Positions 9,259-16,865 of a DNA stretch of 16,865 nucleotides are shown in pieces. The stretch's first letter is position 1. The number at the start of each line of letters is the position of its first letter. The stretch covers positions 3,531 to 20,395 of the forward strand of contig FWWN02000667.1 of assembly GCA_900175165.2 (NCBI GenBank). The letters run 5' to 3'. The translations under genes and the position numbers were made by a program. The notes under the pieces were generated by a model, which did not search any database, was not told where the DNA came from, and worked only from the letters and a program-made list of their open reading frames with translations. Source of the stretch: Rhizomucor pusillus. Taxonomy: Eukaryota; Mucoromycota; Mucoromycetes; Mucorales; Lichtheimiaceae.

Positions 9259-11060
9259 TTATGCAGAGGCAGAAGCCGATGGAGATGCAGAGGCGGCGGC
9301 AGTGGGATTAGATGCGTCATCAGGGTAGTAATAGAAACTGATAGCAAGGAGCAAGTACATGATAAATAGCATGAAGCCTTCCAACCAGTTGCTCTTGCCA
9401 TCCTGCAGAAATTATGTATCAATAAATATCTTTCCTCGTTATTATTTTTTGTTATTATTTCCTTACCATGATTAGATAATTAACCATGACAACAGCGATG
9501 AACATGACGGCTGTTTCATATACATTGAAAAACAATGACATTTCGACGTTGATACCCCAACCGATGATCACCATGAGAGGAGTGACCAGAAGAGCGATCT
9601 GCATACTGCTTCCGACTGCAACGCCGAGTGCAAGGTCCATCTAATATGTCAAATCGCTTTCTCAGAATGGATGGATCGGAGAAAATAAAGGTCCAATTTC
9701 TCTTTACCTTATTCTTCATGGCGACAGTGACAGCGGTAACATGTTCAGCTGCGTTGCCGACGATGGGAAGAAGGATAAGACCGACGAATGTCTCGCTGAT
9801 ATGCCACTGCTCAACAACATCTTCGATGGCGGACACCAGAAATTCTGCACAAACCGCGACAAGTACCGTGACAACGAGCAACCTGTTGTGGAACAGTTTT
9901 GGATGAGATGTCCGCCGCATCCCCAGCCAGCTTGCATGTGCGTAATGAACTTACATGACGATAGCTAACCAAAAGGGCATTTGAGGCACCTCTTCTTCCT
10001 CTTCCTCCTCCTGCTGTTGCTCCTCTAGGTCGACTGCAGATGGAGATCGGGACGATCGGCGAGCATGACCAGTTGCTTCTGGAGGCGGCTCCAAAAACTA
10101 AAAAGAGAAAAAAAACCAAATTTAGTTCCAGGGCGATCCACATCGTCTGTATATCTTACCAAGTCCTTGTGCGTGCGCAGCTGCGTGGTAATAACAGCAA
10201 TGTTAGCAAATGTATTTCGTCGGTGGCACAAACTAAATATTCCCAAAAGTCTTTACCTGGAAGAAAAGGTATGCAAAGTAAATGACCAATAGCAAGACCG
10301 ACGTAGCACGGGAGATTTTAAGGATATCCGCTGTCACTTGAGCGTTTGTCTCTGTACCGTACACAGAAGCATAGAATGATGCTGGCAGCAAAAGTGAAAT
10401 AGTGGCGATGAACAAGAGCGACGCGGATGTCATTGCGGCCGTTACATTAAAATTTTGTTCCTTGAACCGTATGCCTCCGAACCAGAAGCACATGCCGAGA
10501 ACGAGGAGGAGGTTGGATAGTATAGAACCAAGCATAGAGGCCTGGACAACGGTGACAAGATTCTTCGTTAACGATATGATGGATATAATAAGTTCGACGG
10601 CGTTGCCAAAGGATGCGTTGAGAAGTCCTCCTAGAATCTCGCCGACTCTGAGAGCAATGTCTTCGGTTGCGAAACCCAGAAGCTTTGCAAGGGGTACGAT
10701 GGCGATAAAATTGAGGATAAATGTCACCGTCGGTGGCCAGACGAAATGACTCGCGATGCCAAATGGAATAAAGATTACCAGAGGGTTGATATATGATGAA
10801 GTTACAAACGAAATCAAGCCCTCTTTGACGGTTGGCTCACGAAACGAACTTCTCGAGGTCTCGGATGCCCTTTGAGATTGTGTATCTTGTTGCTGATCTG
10901 ACTGTTTTCCTGTTGTCATCATCATCCCGATCTGTGAATCTTCGCGCTTGACAGATGATCTTCTACTGATCGTCTGCGTGGTTCCTTCAGGTGAGTCGTG
11001 CAAGAAAGGATTTTGGTCGCCAATATCAAGATCCTCTGCAGATGATGCTTTCGTTGCCAT
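9259..11060 (-). CDS. VCX1: Vacuolar Ca2+/H+ exchanger, CAX/Vcx1 family
   Basis: Six exons (11060-10257, 10180-10160, 10097-9955, 9882-9708, 9640-9467, 9402-9259) give 486 residues, all junctions in phase with GT-AG introns of 62-76 bases. The protein uses the proton gradient to move cytosolic Ca2+ into the vacuole. Residues 1-85 are a polar cytosolic tail rich in Ser and Gln. About eleven membrane segments follow. The two CaCA alpha repeats are clear: [10 protein letters not shown] with E156, and [17 protein letters not shown] with E369 and H370. The two halves are separated by the acidic loop typical of the family, here a Gln/Glu run at about 300-311. [14 protein letters not shown] near 435-448 matches the Vcx1 end, and the protein finishes in an Ala/Ser tail. 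A CT-rich leader precedes the ATG. The usual yeast length is about 411, and the excess lies in the N-terminal tail and the loop. Confidence 0.93.
10160..10180 (-). other. 21-base microexon of the exchanger gene
   Basis: This exon encodes only LRTHKDL, the stretch that follows FFQ in Vcx1-type proteins. It is flanked by a 76-base intron (10256-10181) and a 62-base intron (10159-10098) with GTAAAG, CGCAG, GTAAGA and TTTAG sites. Both sides are phase 0, so skipping it would keep the frame and remove seven residues after a membrane segment. Confidence 0.85.
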
Positions 11061-11292
11061 CGATGTGAATGAATAATTAAAGAAAGAAAAGAAGAAAAAA
11101 AGATAAAAGGCGAAAAGGTAGGGATTATAAAATTATCTCTTGGCCTTTCAAAGCGGTATTCCCAGTTTTTCCAAATCAAGTTCATTATGGCGGGACAAAC
11201 GAACTTCTGAAGAGAAGTCGGAACATTTGACAAATGTACCAAAACAGGATAAATACCAAACATCTTTACCGGGTCCTCCGAGCTTGTGTCAC
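11061..11292 (-). promoter_or_regulatory. Upstream region of the exchanger gene
   Basis: These 232 bases lie between the stop of the I9 gene and the exchanger start on the same strand. Near the ATG the minus strand is pyrimidine-rich (about 11071-11120), like the tract before the gene at 7889. No calcium-response element could be assigned with confidence. Confidence 0.4.
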
Positions 11293-11844
11293 CTAGGAGA
11301 TGTGCACTGTGGCTTGTTGTGAGGCGCACTATATTTGACCCACTCTATTACGTCTTCTAGCTTACCCTCTCCGTCGCTCTCAATTGCATCTACGTAATCC
11401 TTGTTCTTCAACGTCTCGAGCTCGTCTTTTGGCACGCATATTGCCATGCCTTTCAACGCTTCGTGGTATTCATACTTGATCGTTCCTCCAGCTGCCTGAA
11501 TATCCGCTCTTGCTCGCGCATACATTGCATCATCTGCAGGCGGCTTCAACGTCAAGATCAACTTGGTGCAATCTTGCACTACATCATCATTTTTCCCAGG
11601 TGAGATTTCGTGTCCACGGGCTGAGCAGACGACCCAAACAAAGGCACACTGCCATTGTCTTGATATTCTTGGCCTGTTTCACAAGACATCGACGCGGACC
11701 CCGATCACTCCACCCACCCCAAAATAGTTTCTCATCTGACAGAACCGCCATCTCGCACACAATCTCCACTGCAAGCATACCTTGCTGCTGGGCAAAGGCC
11801 GCGACAGAGAAGAGGGACAAGAATGTTAGTCCTAGCAAACGCAT
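11293..11844 (-). CDS. Small secreted protease-inhibitor-like protein, I9/Pbi2 type
   Basis: Three exons (11844-11781, 11620-11366, 11306-11293) give 110 residues. The N-terminus is a signal peptide (hydrophobic core, AFA cleavage site at about residue 18). A short linker leads to an I9-like domain from about residue 39: KLILTLK strand, a helix, AAGGTIKYEYHEALKGMAICVP and a final IESDGEVHIS. This is the fold of subtilisin propeptides and of yeast proteinase B inhibitor 2, which also ends in an EVHT-like strand that enters the protease. The domain is about 72 residues, as usual. The conserved end exists only if the 59-base second intron (GTAAGC...CCACAG) is removed. Unspliced, a different 24-residue tail follows. 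The first intron is 160 bases, longer than others here, and its acceptor (CTGCTCAG) is the only one I found that keeps the frame. Two cysteines (39 and 83) could pair after secretion. A role in inhibiting or chaperoning a subtilase is inferred. Confidence 0.8.
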
Positions 11845-11993
11845 AACAAACGGTGGAAGAGAAAGAAGAGGGGAAAAATGCGGGGAGGCGGTTGTGATTC
11901 CCAATTCGAATACAAAGATGCAAAGATGTATATATGTATTGTTTTTCTTTTGTACATTTTGATAGAAAGCAGATTACTTGCTAAATCCAGTTA
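11845..11993 (-). promoter_or_regulatory. Short space between RPC2 end and I9 gene start
   Basis: Only 149 bases separate the two same-strand genes, so RPC2 polyadenylation and I9 initiation share this space. A TATATA-like stretch at about 11927-11936 lies some 85 bases before the I9 ATG, and a CT-rich leader precedes it. The assignment as a TATA element is an inference. Confidence 0.35.
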
Positions 11994-14900
11994 TTACAAG
12001 GCATCCTCGAGGATCATTCTGGGAGAAATATTCATCGCCATCAACTCTTGGAAGAGCAGTTTGGCAGCATAAGGGATTTGCATTGTCTTGACGTACTTGC
12101 TGCTCTTGCAGTATTGGCACCAGGCTGCATACCCAATGAGACCGCATTGGTCGCAGACACTAATTTCAAAGATATCTGACGATATCATGAGTCGCTCGAG
12201 AAGCAGCATACTTGCACCGTAACCAATCAGACAGTCGCGCTCCATTTCTCCCAGACGAAGACCACCATCTCTGGAACGGCCTTCCGTAGGTTGACGAGTC
12301 AATGTTGCACGAGGGCCCCTGTACAATTCAAGTTAGCGCTTAATAAATGCAGAGACAGCAGAGTTCATGAGACATACCTTGCACGAGCATGCATCTTGTC
12401 CATTACCATGTGCTTCAACTTTTGATAGTAAATCGGACCAAAGAAGATGTATGCAGACAACGGTTCGCCGGTAATACCTTAAGGAAAGGATGGCTCAGCA
12501 ACAGTGACCTTACATACAGTGATTTTTTGAACTTACCGGATGTGAGATAATCCTTGCCGGAATAGTTGAAACCATGCTCGATCAAAATTTGACTCATATC
12601 TTCTACTTTGCTACCTCCAAAAGCAGTACCGTATTGCAGCTTGCCGGTCAGGACACCTGCTTTGCCCGCAAGCAGTTCAATCATTTTACCGACAGTCATA
12701 CGTGAAGGGAAACCGTGAGGATTCATGATGATATCAGGGGAAATACCCTGATCGTTGAAAGGCATGTCTTCCTGTTGAACAATGATACCACACACACCCT
12801 TTTGACCGTGACGTGAGGAGAATTTATCACCCAATTCTGGACGACGCGTTTGACGAATATTGACCTTGATCAGAGTCTGGTCTCCCTCCGAAGTTGTTAG
12901 CAGAACCTTGTCAATGTAGCCAGTTTGCGGCGATTTGTATTTGAGCGGTTGAGGTTTGAACGCCACTGCTTGAGAAGCGCCTGCAACTCCAGGATCCAAT
13001 CCACCGCTTACAGGAACCTGCTTGTTGACATAGATACTGCCATCATTGACGGGTTCACCAACTCCAGAGATACCATCCGCTTCGAGGGTTTCGTATACAT
13101 CTTGCCAGTAAGGAGAGTCTCGCGGTGGTGGATCTGCCAAACGATCGTGTCTATTATATTGCAATCAGCTTGATACTCTTTTCAACTATAAGAAATAAAG
13201 ATACTACATACGTTCCGTTAGGGTATCTTTTAACGAGTGTAGAATACTTTCTCATCGTTTGACAACGACCGAAGCCACGGTCCAGACCCGCCTATAATGA
13301 CCATGTTTTTAGAGCACATTCCTTGTCATCGAACAAAAAATTTGTTACCTTATTCAGTACCAAAGCATCTTCAATATCGTAACCGGAGTAACTCATGACA
13401 GCAACGGTAGCATTTTGACCAGCAGGGAGCTGCTTATATCTTAGCGCATAGTTGCTGTACTTAAGAATTAGTAACATACCTTGTCGTAACCTATCAATTC
13501 AATCGTCTTGGTCTTAACCATTGGCTGTTGAGGATATACCATCAAATAAATGAGGGTTTCGATACGGTTCAATTGATTGTATCCAATGGCACCGATAGCT
13601 TGTTTACCCATAGCGCATTGGTAACTTTTAACCCAATTAATATTACATAAGAATAGATTGAACTCACAAAATAACTTACGTATTACGAGGAGATTGGTTG
13701 TGATGTGGGTATGGAATAAGACCGGCGACGGCGCCGAGGATAGTAAACGGCTCAATTTCAAGATGTGTCGTGACCTGTGGCAAAATATCGTGCTCGTATG
13801 TGGCAATGTTGGCATCACTTTCTTCATTGACATCCACGTATTCCACCAGACCCTTCTTCAAAAAGTCGTCGAATTCCAGCTTTCCAGCGATCAATGCCTA
13901 ATAATTGACAGGATTGGTAAGTAAATCATAGATGGCTGTGAAAGCAAGATCTTCAGCTTACATTGATATGCTTCTGAGTGACCCTGGGCCTGCCTTTTTC
14001 GACAATGATTAAAGGACGACAAATACGTCCACCATCCGAGGACAAGTTTACAGTACGCTGATGGGTGTTGACGAAAATACTGACGAATTCGGAAATACGG
14101 CCAGCGCGTCGAAGGCGACGGAAATCTGACACAAATTTTTGTGTCCTGCGAGTAACGCCGAGAATAACACCGTTCAGTAATACGATGAAAGTGTTTGGCT
14201 GATATAGCTCTGCACCCGTAAGCAGATTTACGTCTATCACATTATTCTCAGTTAAGACAGTTCCGTAAGGTCGTATCTATTTGTGTCATACCTTCAACAC
14301 CAAGTGCATATGCAATCTTGCGAATGGGTTCCTCTTCGTCATCAGTGGTAATATGTGTCATAAGAGCCAAGTTCTTGACAAGACCGCAGGCTTCACCTTC
14401 AGGTGTGTCGGATGGACAAAGCATACCCCACTGCGATGGTTGCAAAGCTCTTGGACCAGAAACTTTACGAGTTTTTTCAAACTGGGAGTTGATTCTTGTC
14501 ATCATACCGAGTGCTGAAATATATGAAAGGCGAGAAAGAACTTGTGTGATACCAGCTCGGTCCATCTTGAAACGCTTCAATACCCAATTGCCGGTTGAAA
14601 TTGCTCGGATAAATCCATTGGTAATATGTTCACCATGCAGTACAAGCTGATTGAACACATCGTATTCTTGTGTTCGGTTTGGTTTCTTCAGTACTTTATC
14701 GACACTAGCCTTGACATCGCTGTTGAACTTTTTAAACAAGTCTTCGAACAATAGTGATAACAGCTGACCGGCCCTACAAGACTAAATTAGGACGTCGATC
14801 TCTTCAATGTTATTGAGTGTGCATAAACTTACAATTCAAGACGTTTGTTACCGACATAGTCACGATCATCGACTTGAACTTGGTCATTCATAGCGATTAA

Positions 14901-16368
14901 TACACGGCGAACCATAACAGCAGCGTAAACGCTCTTTTCTCTAAAATTCAAGTTTTCCACTGGAATATGCGCCAGGATGACAGTTGCTAACACCTCAAGT
15001 GCTTCTTCCGCCTATTCCTAATCAGATACCATAATTTTCTAATTCCTCCAAAGATTGTACTTACCAGCGTCCTACGAACGGTCGACAGCTTTTTGTTAAT
15101 CTTGACCTTTGCACCAATGTAATCCAATGCTTGCAATTGAGTAAAGACTCGTAACCGTGAAGCTTCTTCGACGTTGATAGAAAATGCCTCGTGCAAATCG
15201 TGATCATTGCCGCATACAAGCTGAGCAATCTCTCGGTCTGATTGGATACCCATGGCTTTCATAAAGATCACTACTGGAATATCGTCCGCAAGCGAGTTGT
15301 GTTTTAGATAAATTTTATCTTTCTTCACAAGGATAGCTGTCTTGGATTTACGCTCGTGCGTTGAACTATACAGTGTCGTCGCCAATTAGACATTGACCTC
15401 GAAGTATGGCTCTCATTCGAAATACCTCTGAACATTGGCCACTACTTCGCCTTTCTTATCCACTTCAACAATGATACGGTTCTTTGATAACTGTTCTTGT
15501 ACAAGAATAACCTTCTCAGTTCCCTTGACAATGAAATATCCACCTAATGATGACAAATAAGCACATTTTGAAAACGCGATCCCTGATAAATGACTGCATA
15601 CCTGGATCAAGTGGACATTCCTTCATGCGTGCAAGCTCGGCTTCATTTCTGCCTCGTAGAACGCAATGTGACGATCGAAGCATAATCGGCAATCGTCCGA
15701 TATTAACGTTTCGTCGCTTGACAATCTGTTTGCCTCTCGTGTATTCAACATCCACAAAGATATTCGCCGAGTATGTGAGATCTCGAAGTCGACATTCATG
15801 AGGTGTGTAACTGCGATTGGCTACATCGGCATCCATACGTTCTGGCATGCCAACGCGAATGCCTGTGTATCTATTATTGCGCAGGGCGTCAGTTTGCACC
15901 TTGACCTTAGAACTTCAAGCTTACTTTAGGTAGAAGTTGGGATCGACGTCCGAGGTGAGACGTTCATTTGCTTTAATGATTTTTCGCAGATCGGTGTTGA
16001 CAAAATAATCGAAAGAATCAATGTGCTGCTTGACAAGACCCTTAACACGTAGGAATGCTGGCAAAAGTTTCCATTTATCCTAACGTTTCATCATTAAGCA
16101 TGACTACATTTAGTCCCTGAACCATTAAGATCAATACCTTGATTTCTTTGACTGGTTCGCTTATATGTTTGCCTTCATAGTAAGCCTGTGCAAGCGGTTC
16201 GAAGCCTTCCTTGTTCTGCCCGTATTCCCCTGATTGATCAAAAGTCTTCATAGGTTCCTCGACCATTGGCTCAACTTGCTTTCCTTTAGCATTATTCTCG
16301 AGCGATGGATCGACCTCCATAGGGTCAACCTTTTTGATTTTGGCAGCTTTGGCGGCTTTGGGCGGCAT
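11994..16368 (-). CDS. RET1: DNA-directed RNA polymerase III second largest subunit (RPC2/RPC128)
   Basis: Fifteen exons give 1189 residues: 16368-16138, 16079-15925, 15870-15602, 15543-15426, 15365-15065, 15011-14833, 14773-14292, 14233-13962, 13897-13680, 13624-13480, 13429-13349, 13291-13212, 13150-12537, 12477-12378, 12318-11994. All 14 introns are GT-AG, 50-64 bases, and in phase. It forms half of the polymerase III active centre, making tRNA, 5S and U6 RNA in the nucleus. Polymerase III identity is shown by [37 protein letters not shown] and KPNRTQEYD, which differ from the Pol I and II subunits. Active-centre marks are GYDIEDA (806-812) and [12 protein letters not shown] (951-962). A C-terminal zinc ribbon uses C1137, C1140, C1149 and C1152. 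Against yeast (1149) the excess is a Lys/Pro/Met-rich N-terminal extension of about 35 residues. The start at 16368 was chosen because it begins the basic MPPKAAK segment; an in-frame ATG at 16398 would add ten residues. Confidence 0.97.
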
Positions 16369-16865
16369 TCTCGGAAAGCAACGCCTTTGAATTGACAACT
16401 CTGCGACTCAAATTGGAAATTCCTGGACGACGGGAAGCCACCCAACTTAACTGCAGGCTTCTCAAAAATTGTTGGCGCATTAATCCACAATGTAAATTTG
16501 CACACTTATCAATCTATTTTATAACAAAGCATCACAAGAAAATGGTTAGATCGGCAACGCAAAAGGGATCTTTTGCTTCATCGTACTCCAGTAGATGGAA
16601 CTATTTATTCACATTTGGGACATTTTGGTGACGGCATTTGTATGGTATCCTAATATCTTTATGAAAGAAACACGTGACAACTTATCAATTACAATGATAT
16701 TAAAATAACAATACAAAAGTGACAACCATGTTTTAAAATCCTGAAAAGTCTAGAAAAGCCGGTACCATCTGACTACAGAGATGAGAATTATGTATGCAAA
16801 TGTTTACGTTTTCATAATTACAATATTCGACCAAATTCAACCAAACAACCTTATTGCATTACGGA
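16369..16865. promoter_or_regulatory. Upstream region of RPC2
   Basis: AT-rich sequence upstream of the RPC2 start. A 79-codon plus-strand frame (16392-16631) overlaps the RPC2 leader and has no recognisable character. No tRNA gene or further coding start is visible before the window ends. Confidence 0.45.

Noticed and set aside
11587..11904. Continuous minus-strand frame of 105 codons through the first I9 intron
   Set aside because: It starts upstream of the signal peptide, ends before the I9 domain and has no domain of its own; splicing at 11780/11621 gives a complete signal-I9 protein instead.
13658..13924. Plus-strand frame of 88 codons, and similar ones at 12925-13173 and 14281-14650
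   Set aside because: They lie antisense to conserved RPC2 exons and cross its introns; no family resemblance.
11994..16368. Assignment of this gene as RPB2 (polymerase II)
   Set aside because: First impression from the general family; the motifs [21 protein letters not shown] and [16 protein letters not shown] are those of the polymerase III subunit.
1..16865. tRNA genes, CRISPR arrays, transposon ends, operons
   Set aside because: None seen on either strand; CRISPR and operons are not expected in this type of genome.

Overview
The window looks like nuclear DNA of a Mucoromycota (zygomycete) fungus. Protein genes are broken by many short introns (mostly 50-77 bases, GT-AG). Intergenic spaces are short and AT-rich. 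The gene set includes a fungal-type CSL transcription factor (a group known from zygomycetes, basidiomycetes and fission yeasts), a vacuolar Ca2+/H+ exchanger and the second subunit of RNA polymerase III. I assigned the lineage from gene content and intron style only; no genus can be fixed.

Layout. 1-1462 holds no intact gene; it has a short 27-base duplication and a GC-richer open stretch on the minus strand that may be a relic or an unrecognised small gene. 1463-3161 (minus) is a RING-finger protein with a Cys-rich insert in the RING; two of its splice junctions are unresolved. 3162-4000 is a shared upstream region between that gene and the divergent CSL gene (4001-7322, plus; four or five exons). 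7889-8986 (plus) is an intronless gene of unknown function. It converges on a VCX1/CAX-type exchanger (11060-9259, minus; six exons, one of only 21 bases). Upstream of that, on the same strand, are a small secreted I9-type protease-inhibitor-like gene (11844-11293, three exons) and RPC2/RET1 (16368-11994, 15 exons). The last 500 bases are the upstream region of RPC2.

The genes are mostly housekeeping or regulatory and do not form an evident pathway or cluster. I found no new multi-gene system. The most interesting points concern gene structure: a 60-base in-frame intron-like segment exactly inside the DNA-contacting motif of the CSL protein, a GC-AG intron in the same gene, a large NLS-bearing insert inside its beta-trefoil domain, a 21-base microexon in the exchanger, a NAGNAG acceptor at an invariant motif of RPC2, and an I9 gene whose conserved C-terminus depends on a 14-base last exon.

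All exon models were derived by eye from splice consensus, reading phase and remembered family conservation. They agree in phase throughout RPC2, the exchanger, the I9 gene and CSL, but no transcript evidence was available.
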